The position numbers and the translations under genes were made by a program. The notes under the pieces were generated by a model. That model saw only the letters and a list, made by a program, of their open reading frames with translations. It had not been told where the DNA came from and did not search any database. This document shows positions 16,538 through 26,688 of a stretch of DNA of 64,000 nucleotides, piece by piece. The first letter of the stretch is position 1, and each line of letters opens with the position of its first letter. Origin of the DNA: Lachnospiraceae bacterium (GTDB taxonomy: Bacteria; Bacillota; Clostridia; Lachnospirales; Lachnospiraceae); NCBI GenBank assembly GCA_024687125.1, contig JAILFA010000009.1:86737-150736 (forward strand), given 5' to 3'.

Positions 16538-18421
16538 ATGCAGATCAAAGTAACGACAGATCATCGGTATGAACCGCACTGTTATCGGGAAAAAGACACG
16601 ATCATTTTCTGCGGGTATTTTCCCAAGACAGCAAAATGCGGGATCATATTTTATAAAAAGGACGGATCCGATCCGATCACCGTGAATCTTCCGGAGAATT
16701 GCCGGATCGGCAGAATGTACGCTGTCAGGATCCAGGGGATCGATCGCGCCTACGACCGGTACAGGCTTTTGTCAGGCGGTAAAGACTTCGCGGATCCGTG
16801 TGCATTTCTTGTATATGGTCTGGAGGATTTCGCAAAACCATCTCCGGAGGACAGGATCTACGGCAGAGTCTTTGACATTTCACCGGCGGACCTTATTGAA
16901 CGCAACGAAAAAAGTGCTCTGCGTTTACGAAGAAATGATGAAGATGAACAGCTCTACCTGCTCCATGTGCGCGGGTTCACGATGAGCCCCAGCGCCGGTG
17001 TGGAACGCTCCCACAGAGGAACTTTCGCCGGTGTCATCGATAAAGCTGACCACATCGCAAGCCTCGGAACGACCACGGTGGAACTGATGCCTTCCTATGA
17101 GCTGATCTCCAGAGAGCCGGCGGGACCCGAGAACGCTTCCGCGGCCAAAACAGAAAAAGAACTGCCGACGCGATGCAATTACTGGGGCTTCAAAGAGGGC
17201 TTCTACTTTGCCCCGCGAAGTGCGTATGCCTCCGGTGATCCCTGTGAAGAATTCCATGAAATGGTCAGCTGTCTTCACAAGCGGAAGATATCCGTCATCA
17301 TGCAGTTCTGGTTCCCCGAACGGTATCCTGCAGCATTGATCCTTGCCGTCTGCAGACACTGGCTTCTTTTTTACGGTGTTGACGGCTTCCATCTGATCGG
17401 CGGCAGACTGCCTGCGGAATCACTGGCAGCTGATCCTGTTCTAGCTGATGCAAAGATCTACTATGATACCCTGGATACAGCCAGGATCGCCGCGTCCGGG
17501 GGCTCACAGAACCTCTCGCTGTACCGCGATGATTTCCAGATCGCTGTCAGACGCTTCCTGAAATCCGACAACCTTTCGATCAGCCCCTTTTTCGGGGAAA
17601 TGACCAGGGTGAACGAGGGCTGCGGTCATGTCAATTATCTTGCCGATTACAGGGGATTTCGTCTCGCAGACAGTGTGGCCTATGAACATCGGCACAACGA
17701 AGCGAACCATGAGAACAATGCGGACGGCACAGATAATAATCTGACCTGGAACTGCGGTGTGGAAGGCCGCAGCAGGAGAAAAACGATCCTGCGCCTCAGA
17801 CGCAGACAGATCTTCAACCAGCTGGTGATGCTGTTCTTTGCGCAGGGAACGCCGATGCTCTTCGCCGGAGATGAATTCCTGCATTCCCAGGACGGCAACA
17901 ACAATCCGTATTGCCAGGATAACGCGATCTCCTGGGTCAACTGGAAGATGGAGCAGAACGCGCTCGGACAGGATACGCTGTCATTTGTCCGTTTTCTGTC
18001 CGCTTATCGAAGGGAGCATAAGATCCTGCGTCAGAGCCGCCCGTTCCGGCTGATGGACTACAAGGCTTTCGGTTTCCCGGATCTTTCCCTGCACGGCATG
18101 GAAGCCTGGCAGCCGGATTTTTCGGACTATTCACACAGCGTTGCCATGCTTTACTGCAATCTGTACGCCAAAGAACAGGATCCTGCGTTTCTTTACTGTA
18201 TCTATAACTGCTCCTGGGAAAGCAGACGCTTTGCACTGCCTACGATACAGAAATCCCTGCACTGGACGGTTGTCATAGACACTTCCAAAGAAGGCGCTGA
18301 GATCCGTGATCACGATCTCAGCGGTGAAAAGACCATCCTTCTTGCCCCGAGGAGCTGCGTGATCATGGAGGTGCGGGGCAAATACAGGATCGCTTCCTCA
18401 GAACAGCGGACACCTTTCTGA
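16538..18421 (+). CDS. GlgX/isoamylase-like GH13 protein lacking all catalytic residues (pseudo-enzyme)
   Basis: A 627-residue protein that aligns with glycogen-debranching GH13 enzymes: NYWGFKEGFYFAP, GVDGF, HNEANHENNADG, GTPMLFAGDE and GNNNPYCQDN are all in the right order. The four catalytic blocks are broken. Region I DVVxNH is QFWFPE. Region II FRFD is FHLI, so the nucleophile Asp is Ile 287. Region III AEPW is YDTL at 309-312. Region IV HDGF is YRGF, so the third acid is Arg 372. Hydrolysis is therefore not expected. A role as a glycan-binding or regulatory protein is inference. The gene is intact, has its own promoter, and ends one base before miaB, heading a run of tRNA-modification and mismatch-repair genes. 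Confidence 0.85.
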   Translation: MQIKVTTDHRYEPHCYREKDTIIFCGYFPKTAKCGIIFYKKDGSDPITVNLPENCRIGRMYAVRIQGIDRAYDRYRLLSGGKDFADPCAFLVYGLEDFAKPSPEDRIYGRVFDISPADLIERNEKSALRLRRNDEDEQLYLLHVRGFTMSPSAGVERSHRGTFAGVIDKADHIASLGTTTVELMPSYELISREPAGPENASAAKTEKELPTRCNYWGFKEGFYFAPRSAYASGDPCEEFHEMVSCLHKRKISVIMQFWFPERYPAALILAVCRHWLLFYGVDGFHLIGGRLPAESLAADPVLADAKIYYDTLDTARIAASGGSQNLSLYRDDFQIAVRRFLKSDNLSISPFFGEMTRVNEGCGHVNYLADYRGFRLADSVAYEHRHNEANHENNADGTDNNLTWNCGVEGRSRRKTILRLRRRQIFNQLVMLFFAQGTPMLFAGDEFLHSQDGNNNPYCQDNAISWVNWKMEQNALGQDTLSFVRFLSAYRREHKILRQSRPFRLMDYKAFGFPDLSLHGMEAWQPDFSDYSHSVAMLYCNLYAKEQDPAFLYCIYNCSWESRRFALPTIQKSLHWTVVIDTSKEGAEIRDHDLSGEKTILLAPRSCVIMEVRGKYRIASSEQRTPF

Positions 18422-18422
18422 A

Positions 18423-19856
18423 ATGAACATGAACGTATCGACAGACATGCATGACGCTCTTAAGCGCGCATCCGAAAGGGTGCGTGCTCTTTCTGATACG
18501 CTCGGACGCACACCGACCGCATGCGTGATCACCTTTGGATGTCAGATGAACGCCAGAGATTCCGAAAAACTGGCTGGTATCCTGGAAACCGCCGGATACC
18601 GGATCGTGGAAGAGGAATCCGCGGATTATCTCATCTACAACACCTGTACGGTAAGGGAAAACGCCGACAACCGCCTGTTTGGGAGACTCGGCGCAGTCGG
18701 AAGCAGCAAAAAGAACAGCCCCTGGAAAAAGATCGCCGTCTGCGGCTGTATGATGCAGGAGAGCATCAATGTCGACCGCATCAGAAAGAGCTATCCGTTC
18801 GTCGATCTGATCTTCGGGACACATAATCTCTATACCTTTCCGGCACTGCTCGATGCATCCCTTGCCCCCGAAAACGAGGGCTCGATGCTGATCGATGTAT
18901 GGAATCAGGAAAAAGGCATTCTGGAGGACCTGCCTTCCAGAAGAAAATATCCTTTCAAGAGCGGCGTCAATATCATGTTCGGATGCAACAATTTCTGCAC
19001 CTACTGTATCGTACCCTATGTGCGCGGCCGCGAGAGGAGCAGAAAACGCGCAGATATCCTGGAAGAGATCCGGCGCCTTGCTGACGACGGCGTGATCGAG
19101 ATCATGCTACTCGGACAGAACGTCAATTCCTACGGGCTCCGTGTTCCGGAAGAGGAGAGAAGGCTTTACGGCGATTTTCCGTCACTTCTTTCCGAAGCAG
19201 CGCGTATCCCGGGGATTCAGCGCGTACGTTTCATGACATCACATCCCAAGGATCTGTCCGATGACCTGATCGAGGTGATCCGGGAAAACCCGGTGATCGC
19301 AAGACACATCCACCTGCCGCTCCAGTCCGGATCGGACAGGATCCTGAAGCGCATGAACCGGATCTACACAAAGGAAAAGTACCTCACATTGGCGGAAAAG
19401 ATCCGGAACCGTATTCCGGATGCGGCGATCACAACTGATCTGATCGTCGGCTTTCCCGGCGAAACGCCTGCCGATGTAGATGAAACGATCGATGTTGTTG
19501 AGAAGGTACGCTTCCAGAACGCTTTTACATTTATCTATTCCAGGCGAACCGGCACTCCGGCTGCGGCGTTCGAGGATCAGGTGTCACGCGAGACGGCCCA
19601 GGAAGGATTTGACAGGCTCCTTGGTGTCGTACAGCGCATCGCACGGGAAGAAACCGCTAAAAATGCCGGCAGGGAAGGTCTTGCTCTTGTGGAGACCGTC
19701 AATGAAAACGACCCGCTGCTTGTGACAGCCAGACTCTCAGATAATCTGCTCGTCCATTTTCCGGGAAGCGCGGAGGATATCGGAAAAATGATCCCGGTCA
19801 GGCTGGAGGAAGCCTGCGGGTTTTACTATCTTGGAAAGCGGGTAGCACGGGTTTGA
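18423..19856 (+). CDS. miaB: tRNA-2-methylthio-N6-dimethylallyladenosine synthase
   Basis: A 477-residue methylthiotransferase that adds a methylthio group to i6A37 of tRNAs. It uses two iron-sulfur clusters. The N-terminal domain has its three cysteines in TFGCQMN, NTCTVREN and VCGCMMQ. The radical-SAM cluster is CNNFCTYC (Cys 188, 192, 195). A TRAM domain forms the end (residues about 410-475). It acts on the product of MiaA, whose gene is 4.5 kb downstream in the same run. No strong ribosome site is seen and the start is one base past the previous stop, so coupling is likely. It overlaps mutS by 4 bases. Confidence 0.97.
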   Translation: MNMNVSTDMHDALKRASERVRALSDTLGRTPTACVITFGCQMNARDSEKLAGILETAGYRIVEEESADYLIYNTCTVRENADNRLFGRLGAVGSSKKNSPWKKIAVCGCMMQESINVDRIRKSYPFVDLIFGTHNLYTFPALLDASLAPENEGSMLIDVWNQEKGILEDLPSRRKYPFKSGVNIMFGCNNFCTYCIVPYVRGRERSRKRADILEEIRRLADDGVIEIMLLGQNVNSYGLRVPEEERRLYGDFPSLLSEAARIPGIQRVRFMTSHPKDLSDDLIEVIRENPVIARHIHLPLQSGSDRILKRMNRIYTKEKYLTLAEKIRNRIPDAAITTDLIVGFPGETPADVDETIDVVEKVRFQNAFTFIYSRRTGTPAAAFEDQVSRETAQEGFDRLLGVVQRIAREETAKNAGREGLALVETVNENDPLLVTARLSDNLLVHFPGSAEDIGKMIPVRLEEACGFYYLGKRVARV

Positions 19857-22567
19857 GAGAACTGGACGAAGAAGAGAAGAAAAGCATATCCCCGATGATG
19901 CAGCACTATCTTAAGACCCATGAGGAGGTCGGTGACTGCATCCTGTTTTACCGGCTCGGCGATTTCTATGAGATGTTCTTTGACGATGCCGAAGTCGTAT
20001 CCAGGGAGCTGGAGCTGACACTGACCGGCAAAAACTGCGGCCTCAAGGAGCGCGCTCCAATGTGCGGCGTTCCGTTCCATTCCGCGGAGACCTATATCAC
20101 CAGACTTGTAAACAGAGGATTCAAGGTCGCGATCTGCGAACAGATGGAGGATCCCAAGGAAGCCAAGGGGATGATCGCGCGCGAAGTTGTCCGGATCGTT
20201 ACGCCCGGAACGAACCTCTCGATGGAGTCGATCGATGCCGCCTCGAACAACTATCTCTGCAGCATCTATTACACACCGGAGAGCACGGGACTCGCGACTG
20301 CGGACATCACGACCGGCGAGTTCCTTCTGACGGAGCTTTCTGACCTCAGGTCGTGCCTTGATGAGCTGCTCAAGTTTTCACCCAAGGAGATCATCTGTAA
20401 TGAGGCTTTTCAGCTGAGCGGTATCGATACGTCTTTTATCAGGGAAAAGATCGGGGCGCCCATCTTTCCGCAGAATGCAGCAGAATATGATACGGAGAAC
20501 GCTTCGCACGCTCTCTGCGGGCAGTTTCACGTAAAGAATCTGTCCCTGCTGAATATTGAAGAATTCCCCTGCGGAACTATCGCGGCAGGCGTTCTCATCA
20601 GCTATCTTACGAAGCTTCAGAAGACAAATCCAGGGAACATCACACGGCTTATTCCCTATATCTCGGGCAGATACATGCTTATTGACGCAGCAACCCGAAG
20701 AAATCTCGAGCTCGTTGAGACCCTCCGCGATAAAAAGCGCCGCGGATCCCTGCTGCATGTTCTTGACAGGACGAAGACAGCGATGGGGGCAAGGCGGCTT
20801 CGCACCTGGATCGAGCAGCCGCTGATCGACCCGGAGGAGATCGGGAAACGCCTGGACGCTGTCGATGCACTCGTACGGATGCCGATCGCCCGCGAGGAGA
20901 TCAGAGAATATTTAAGCCCTGTTTACGATCTGGAGCGGCTTATGTCCAAGATCAGTTTTCATACCGCCGGTCCACGTGATCTGCTTGCGTTTGCGTCCTC
21001 CATTTCGATGCTGCCGGCGATCCGGACGGCGCTCACGGATGTCTCCGAAGACAGATGTGCTGCGCCACTTAAGGAACTTTATGACCGGATCGATCCTCTG
21101 GAAGATCTTTGCCGTCTCATCCGGGAGACGATCATCGATGAACCGCCGCTGTCTGTGCGAGAAGGTGGTTTTATCCGGGACGGCGTGAACGAGGATATCG
21201 ACAGGTACCGCAAGGCCGATACAGACGGCAAAAAGTGGCTTCTTGAGCTTGAGGAGGAGGAACGCGAGCGTACAGGGATCAAATCTCTCAAGGTAAAATT
21301 TTCCAATGTCTTCGGTTATGCCTTTGAGGTAACCAACCAGTTCCGGGATAAGGTGCCTGAGGATTACATCCGCAAGCAGACGCTGGTCAACGCGGAGCGC
21401 TTTATCACACAGCGGCTCAAAGAACTTGAGGATACGATCCTGAATGCCAAAGAGAGACTGAACGCTCTCGAATACGCGTGCTTCTGCGAGCTCAGGGACA
21501 GGATCGCTGACGAGATCCTGAGGATCCAGCAGACGACGGATGCGGTCTCTGTACTGGATGTCTACGCGTCACTCGCCTGTGTTGCCGAAAAGAACCGTTA
21601 TGTCCGTCCGAAGATCCGCACCGATGGAAAGATCAGCGTGACGGCAGGGCGTCATCCGGTCGTGGAGCAGATGCTCACCGGCGCTGATTTCTTTATTTCC
21701 AATGATATCCAGCTCGATGAAAAAAAGCACAACGTCGCGATCATCACCGGTCCCAATATGGCCGGAAAATCCACCTATATGCGGCAGGCGGCGCTGATCG
21801 TGCTCATGGCACAGATCGGCAGCTTCGTACCTGCGGACAAGGCGGAGATCGGGATCGTGGACCGTATCTTTACGAGGGTCGGTGCTTCCGATGATCTGGC
21901 AAGCGGACAGTCTACATTCATGGTCGAGATGAATGAGGTTGCGAATATCCTGCGCAGCGCCACCAGGCATTCCCTTTTGATCCTCGATGAGATCGGACGG
22001 GGAACTTCGACCTATGACGGGCTTTCCATCGCATGGGCAGTCGTTGAATATATCTCAAACCGCAGGATCCTTGGCGCGAAAACACTTTTCGCCACGCATT
22101 ACCATGAACTCACCGAGCTCGAGGACAAGATCGACAATGTCATCAACTACCGGATCGCTGTCAAGGAAAACGGGGATGATATTGTGTTTCTCCGAAAGAT
22201 CGTGCGCGGCGGTGCGGACAGGAGCTATGGCATTCAGGTCGCAAAGCTCGCCGGCCTGCCTGAGATCGTCATTGACCGGGCAAAACAGATCCTGGAGGAA
22301 CTGATCGATTCCGAGATGACGAGGAATGTGCGCGACATCGAGGTGAAAAATGAGGAAACCGGAAAAAATGAGCGGATCAAACCTCTTGATGATGTGGACA
22401 GGAATCAGCTTTCGTTCTTTGACACAGTACGTGATGAGGATGTCCTCAAAGAGGTGCGAGAGATCAATATCGACCGTCTCACGCCGATGGACGCACTGAA
22501 CACGCTGTATAAATGGCAGAGTATGCTGAAGAACCGCTATATCGCAGGAAAGGATCAGGATTCATGA
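19853..22567 (+). CDS. mutS: DNA mismatch repair protein MutS
   Basis: A 904-residue mismatch sensor. The N-terminal mismatch-binding motif GDFYEMFFDDA gives the Phe-x-Glu wedge. The ABC-type ATPase has Walker A GPNMAGKSTYMRQ near residue 633, Walker B LLILDEIGRGTSTYDG, and the TLFATHYHELTEL switch. Near the C-terminus, QLSFF matches a beta-clamp-binding peptide. The TTG at 19853 overlaps the miaB stop; it was chosen because the encoded start region leads directly into the conserved opening, although ATG codons at residues 15-16 are possible. It overlaps mutL by 4 bases, as in most Firmicutes. Confidence 0.97.
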   Translation: MRELDEEEKKSISPMMQHYLKTHEEVGDCILFYRLGDFYEMFFDDAEVVSRELELTLTGKNCGLKERAPMCGVPFHSAETYITRLVNRGFKVAICEQMEDPKEAKGMIAREVVRIVTPGTNLSMESIDAASNNYLCSIYYTPESTGLATADITTGEFLLTELSDLRSCLDELLKFSPKEIICNEAFQLSGIDTSFIREKIGAPIFPQNAAEYDTENASHALCGQFHVKNLSLLNIEEFPCGTIAAGVLISYLTKLQKTNPGNITRLIPYISGRYMLIDAATRRNLELVETLRDKKRRGSLLHVLDRTKTAMGARRLRTWIEQPLIDPEEIGKRLDAVDALVRMPIAREEIREYLSPVYDLERLMSKISFHTAGPRDLLAFASSISMLPAIRTALTDVSEDRCAAPLKELYDRIDPLEDLCRLIRETIIDEPPLSVREGGFIRDGVNEDIDRYRKADTDGKKWLLELEEEERERTGIKSLKVKFSNVFGYAFEVTNQFRDKVPEDYIRKQTLVNAERFITQRLKELEDTILNAKERLNALEYACFCELRDRIADEILRIQQTTDAVSVLDVYASLACVAEKNRYVRPKIRTDGKISVTAGRHPVVEQMLTGADFFISNDIQLDEKKHNVAIITGPNMAGKSTYMRQAALIVLMAQIGSFVPADKAEIGIVDRIFTRVGASDDLASGQSTFMVEMNEVANILRSATRHSLLILDEIGRGTSTYDGLSIAWAVVEYISNRRILGAKTLFATHYHELTELEDKIDNVINYRIAVKENGDDIVFLRKIVRGGADRSYGIQVAKLAGLPEIVIDRAKQILEELIDSEMTRNVRDIEVKNEETGKNERIKPLDDVDRNQLSFFDTVRDEDVLKEVREINIDRLTPMDALNTLYKWQSMLKNRYIAGKDQDS

Positions 22568-24426
22568 AGACGATCCGTGAGCTGGACAGTATCACCGTCG
22601 ATCAGATCGCGGCCGGTGAGGTTGTAGAAAAACCTCTCGGCGCTGTCAAGGAGCTTGTGGAAAACGCGATCGACGCGGGAGCGCGTCATATCACCGTTGA
22701 GATCACGGACGGCGGGATCCGGATGATTCGTGTTACGGATGACGGCGAAGGGATCGCACCGGATCAGGTGCGCCGCGCCTTTTACAGACATGCCACGAGC
22801 AAGATCACTTCGATCGGTGACCTGCTGACACTGTCATCCCTGGGTTTCCGAGGTGAAGCACTGTCAAGCATCGCTGCCGTATCACGCGTTGAAATGATCA
22901 CAAAGACCGCAGAGGAGATCACAGGGATCCGGTACCTCGTCGAGGGCGGCAGTGAGACCCTTTATGAAGAGATCGGCGCTCCTGAGGGGACGACCATTGT
23001 CGTCCGCGATCTGTTCTACAATACGCCCGCAAGATCAAAATTCCTGCGAAAACCTCAGACAGAGGGTTCCTATATCGCTGAATGCATGGAGGCTTTTGCG
23101 CTGTCACGTCCGGATATCGCCTTCCGATTTATCTCTGGAGGCGTAGACCGGTTCCATACCTCGGGTAACGGAGATCTTAAGGAGAATATCTACCGTATCT
23201 ACGGCCGTGATATTGCCGCACAGATCCAGCCGGTATCCGCCGCGTCCGGTAATCTCAGGATCACCGGATATATCGGGAATCCCTCCATCAATCGCGGAAG
23301 CCGTGCTTTTGAAAGATTCTTTGTAAACGGAAGGCAGATCAAAGACCGGTTCCTCTCTATGGCTCTGGAGGAAGGCTACCGCGAATATGTGATGCAGCAC
23401 AAGTTCCCTTTCGCGGTGCTGCTCCTCGAGCTTCCTTCCGATGAAGTAGATGTCAACGTCCACCCGGCAAAGCTCGAGGTACGCTTTCAGAATTCCTTTG
23501 CCGTTTCTTCTTTTGTTACGGAAACCGTCCGTCAGGTCCTGCACAGCCATGAGATGATCCCTGATGCGCTCCTTGATGAAAAGGAAGAGCACGCCGAAGG
23601 GTTCTCCTTTGCGGAAGACAATGCCGCAGAGCGCTATGGGAATGCGCCGGAAGCAGAGCCGTTTGAAAAGATTCTCCTGCAGAATGCACCGAAGTCCGTG
23701 CAGATTGAAGGGGATCCCCAGGAGAATCCAGCTTCACTCCTGGCATACGGTCTTAAAGAATCGCCTGTGGAAATGAGTGACCGCGCTGCTTTTGAACAGG
23801 AGAGAAACGGTCAGCTCAGGATCCTGTCCGAAGAGAAAAGAAAGCAGTACAGGATCCTGGGACAGGTGTTCGAAACCTACTGGCTGATCGAATCCGATGA
23901 TGATCTGCTGATGATGGATCAGCACGCGGCACATGAAAAAGTAAACTATGAACGGATGATGAAAGCCTGGCATGATAAGGCGATCCTGTCCCAGCTGATC
24001 GATCCCCCGGCGCTGATCGAACTTTCTGCAAGAGAGGCCGATCTGCTGAAAAACTATATGGAATATTTCCTGAACCTCGGATTTGAGATCGAATCCTTCG
24101 GAGAAAAAGAGATCCTGCTGCGCGGTGTCCCGCTGGATCTCTACGGAGCAGCGGATGAAAAGGAATTCTTCCGCGCGATCCTGGATGAAATGACCGAGGA
24201 TACCTCTCTGTCCAGAGATCCGGAGACTGTGACATCAAAGATCGCCGGTATGGCCTGCAAAGCAAGTGTCAAAGGGAATACTCGCATGACCTTCGAAGAG
24301 ATCGAAGCACTGCTGGATGAGCTGCTCACGCTCGACAACCCCTATCACTGTCCGCACGGTCGGCCGACGATCATCACGATGAGCAAATACGAACTGGATA
24401 AACGGTTTCATCGGGTCGTGGGATGA
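22564..24426 (+). CDS. mutL: DNA mismatch repair endonuclease MutL
   Basis: A 620-residue GHKL ATPase with nicking activity. ATPase motifs: AAGEVVEKP, ENAIDAGA, DDGEGI and LGFRGEALSSI. The C-terminal domain has the metal-binding endonuclease motif DQHAAHEKVNYERMM, plus CPHGRPT and ACKASVKG. This marks the nicking type of MutL found in bacteria without MutH. ATG 22564 overlaps the mutS stop (ATGA) and follows GGAAAGGA; an upstream ATG at 22513 is rejected. It overlaps miaA by 4 bases. Confidence 0.97.
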   Translation: MKTIRELDSITVDQIAAGEVVEKPLGAVKELVENAIDAGARHITVEITDGGIRMIRVTDDGEGIAPDQVRRAFYRHATSKITSIGDLLTLSSLGFRGEALSSIAAVSRVEMITKTAEEITGIRYLVEGGSETLYEEIGAPEGTTIVVRDLFYNTPARSKFLRKPQTEGSYIAECMEAFALSRPDIAFRFISGGVDRFHTSGNGDLKENIYRIYGRDIAAQIQPVSAASGNLRITGYIGNPSINRGSRAFERFFVNGRQIKDRFLSMALEEGYREYVMQHKFPFAVLLLELPSDEVDVNVHPAKLEVRFQNSFAVSSFVTETVRQVLHSHEMIPDALLDEKEEHAEGFSFAEDNAAERYGNAPEAEPFEKILLQNAPKSVQIEGDPQENPASLLAYGLKESPVEMSDRAAFEQERNGQLRILSEEKRKQYRILGQVFETYWLIESDDDLLMMDQHAAHEKVNYERMMKAWHDKAILSQLIDPPALIELSAREADLLKNYMEYFLNLGFEIESFGEKEILLRGVPLDLYGAADEKEFFRAILDEMTEDTSLSRDPETVTSKIAGMACKASVKGNTRMTFEEIEALLDELLTLDNPYHCPHGRPTIITMSKYELDKRFHRVVG

Positions 24427-25364
24427 AAAAGCTCCTTGTGCTCACCGGACCGACTGCTGTCGGCAAGACAAAGCTGTCACTTGCACTCGCTAAGGCACTG
24501 AACGGAGAGATCATCTCGGCGGATTCGATGCAGGTGTACCGGCGCATGGATATCGGCACGGACAAGATCCGCCCCGAAAAGATGAACGGTATCCCGCATC
24601 ATCTCATTGACATCCTGGAGCCGGCAGAGCATTTTGATGTCTTTGCTTTTCAGAAACTCGTTACAAGGCTGATCAACGAGATCACGGACCGCGGTCATCT
24701 TCCGATCCTGGTCGGCGGAACAGGCTTCTATATCCAGTCCGTTCTCTATCAGGTGGACTTTACACAGGCATCCGACGGCGGCGAATACAGACGCATGCTC
24801 GAGGAAAAAGCGCGGACAGAGGGCCCGGAAGCGATTCACAGGATGCTCGAAGAGGTCGATCCGGAAACAGCTCGGGAGCTGCACGCGAACAATGTGAAGC
24901 GGGTCATCCGGTCACTGGAATACCATCATCTCACCGGAGAAAAGATCAGCGCCCATAACGCCGGCCAGCGCGTCAAACCGCCGGCCTATGACTTTCTGTA
25001 CTTTGTCCTTACAGATAAGCGCGAGAACCTGTACGAACGGATCGACCGGCGTGTCGATCAGATGATCGAAGAGGGACTTGAGGAAGAGGTCCGCAGTCTT
25101 CTTGCGGAAGGCCTGGACGTAAGCGCGCAGTCCATGCAGGGCCTCGGATATCGCCAGATGGCCGCATATCTGACCGGGGAGATCACAAAAGAGGAAGCCA
25201 TAGCAAAGATCAAGCAGGAGACCAGACACTTCGCAAAGCGGCAGATGACATGGTTCAGACGGGAGAGGGACGTCATCTTTCTTGACAGACAGGATTTTCC
25301 GAATGATGACGCGATCCTGTCGCATATTCTCAAAATGATCAAGGAGCACAGGACAGATGAATGA
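24423..25364 (+). CDS. miaA: tRNA dimethylallyltransferase
   Basis: A 313-residue enzyme that transfers a dimethylallyl group to N6 of A37 in UNN-codon tRNAs, the substrate of MiaB. The P-loop GPTAVGKTKLSLALA is at residues 7-21. Family blocks follow: GEIISADSMQVYRRMDIGTD, GIPHHLIDI, VGGTGFYIQ and the later QGLGYRQMAAYL and TRHFAKRQMTWFR. Normal length. It overlaps mutL by 4 bases and the next gene by 8, in the conserved mutL-miaA order. Confidence 0.97.
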   Translation: MKKLLVLTGPTAVGKTKLSLALAKALNGEIISADSMQVYRRMDIGTDKIRPEKMNGIPHHLIDILEPAEHFDVFAFQKLVTRLINEITDRGHLPILVGGTGFYIQSVLYQVDFTQASDGGEYRRMLEEKARTEGPEAIHRMLEEVDPETARELHANNVKRVIRSLEYHHLTGEKISAHNAGQRVKPPAYDFLYFVLTDKRENLYERIDRRVDQMIEEGLEEEVRSLLAEGLDVSAQSMQGLGYRQMAAYLTGEITKEEAIAKIKQETRHFAKRQMTWFRRERDVIFLDRQDFPNDDAILSHILKMIKEHRTDE

Positions 25365-26658
25365 AAGAGAAACCGCCGCAAGGCAGACAGCATACCGTGA
25401 ATTCGGTCTGTCACCCGAGGTCATCGCCTTTGGAGAAGAAACAGAAAAGCTGCTCCGTGAACGATTTGACCGCATTGATGACAACGCGTTCGTGACACAG
25501 GCCAAGGTTCTGACGGCCATGCAGCGCGCCGGTGTCAGCGAAGCTCATCTCATCGGGACGACCGGTTACGGCTACAGTGACATCGGACGTGACACGCTGG
25601 AAAAAGTATATGCCGGGATCTTTCACTCCGAAGACGCCCTGGTAAGGCCGCAGATCACCTGCGGAACCCACGCGCTCGCGCTTGCGCTGCAGGCGAATCT
25701 CCGTCCCGGGGATGTCCTTCTTTCGCCCGTCGGAAAGCCCTATGACACGCTGGAGGAAGTCATCGGGATCAGAGAATCCATGGGTTCGCTTGCGGAATTC
25801 GGCGTAAAATACCGACAGGTGGATCTTCTCCCCGACGGTTCTTTTGATTATGAAGGCATCAGAAAAGCGCTGGAGACGCCTGTCAAAATGGTGACGATCC
25901 AGCGGTCCCGCGGCTATGCTTTACGGCCGACACTTTCTGTGGAACGCATCGGAGAACTGATCACATTTATCCGTGGTATACAGCCTGAGGTGATCATCAT
26001 GGTCGACAACTGCTACGGCGAGTTTGTCGAGCTTTCAGAGCCATCGGATGCCGGAGCGGATCTTGTTGTCGGCTCTCTCATCAAGAATCCGGGTGGCGGA
26101 CTCGCACCGATCGGAGGATATCTTGCTGGCAGGAGTGAACTGATCGAGCAGGCAGCAAGGCGTCTGACCTCTCCCGGATTGGGAAGAGAAGTCGGGGCGA
26201 CGCTCGATGTCCTCAGATCCCTGTATCAGGGTATTTTTCTCGCTCCGACAGTCACGGCATCGGCACTCAAGGGCGCGATCTTTGCGGCGGCTCTCTATGA
26301 AAAGCTCGGTTTTACCTGCTATCCGAAAGCAGAAGAAGAGCGGTATGACATCATCCAGGCGATCACGCTGGAAAAAGAAGAATGCCTGCTGGCTTTCTGC
26401 GAAGGCATCCAGTCCGCGGCACCGGTAGATGCGCATGTCAAACCGGAGCCCTGGGATATGCCCGGCTATGATGTGCCTGTGATCATGGCTGCCGGCGCCT
26501 TCATCTCCGGGGCCTCGATCGAACTCTCCGCCGACGGTCCGCTCAAAGAGCCCTACAATGTCTATTTTCAGGGCGGCCTCACCTGGCCCCACGCAAAGCT
26601 TGGCATCCTCAAGACCGTACAGACCATGGCTGACAAAGGACTGATCCATCTTGTATAA
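25357..26658 (+). CDS. PLP-dependent methionine gamma-lyase/aluminium-resistance family protein (YnbB-like)
   Basis: A 433-residue fold-type I pyridoxal-phosphate protein of the group annotated as aluminium resistance or methionine gamma-lyase family, often found next to miaA in Firmicutes. TGYGYSDIGRDTLEKVYA and ITCGTHALALALQANLRPGD mark the N-terminal cofactor region. VDNCYGEFVE carries the Asp that binds the pyridine nitrogen, and SLIKNPGGGLAPIGGYLAG contains the Schiff-base Lys. The end reads FQGGLTWPHAKLG. The real substrate of this group is not well established. It overlaps miaA by 8 bases, and it ends this transcription run. Confidence 0.88.
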   Translation: MNERETAARQTAYREFGLSPEVIAFGEETEKLLRERFDRIDDNAFVTQAKVLTAMQRAGVSEAHLIGTTGYGYSDIGRDTLEKVYAGIFHSEDALVRPQITCGTHALALALQANLRPGDVLLSPVGKPYDTLEEVIGIRESMGSLAEFGVKYRQVDLLPDGSFDYEGIRKALETPVKMVTIQRSRGYALRPTLSVERIGELITFIRGIQPEVIIMVDNCYGEFVELSEPSDAGADLVVGSLIKNPGGGLAPIGGYLAGRSELIEQAARRLTSPGLGREVGATLDVLRSLYQGIFLAPTVTASALKGAIFAAALYEKLGFTCYPKAEEERYDIIQAITLEKEECLLAFCEGIQSAAPVDAHVKPEPWDMPGYDVPVIMAAGAFISGASIELSADGPLKEPYNVYFQGGLTWPHAKLGILKTVQTMADKGLIHLV

Positions 26659-26688
26659 CCATCTTCCATATACGAACAGGGAGGAAGT

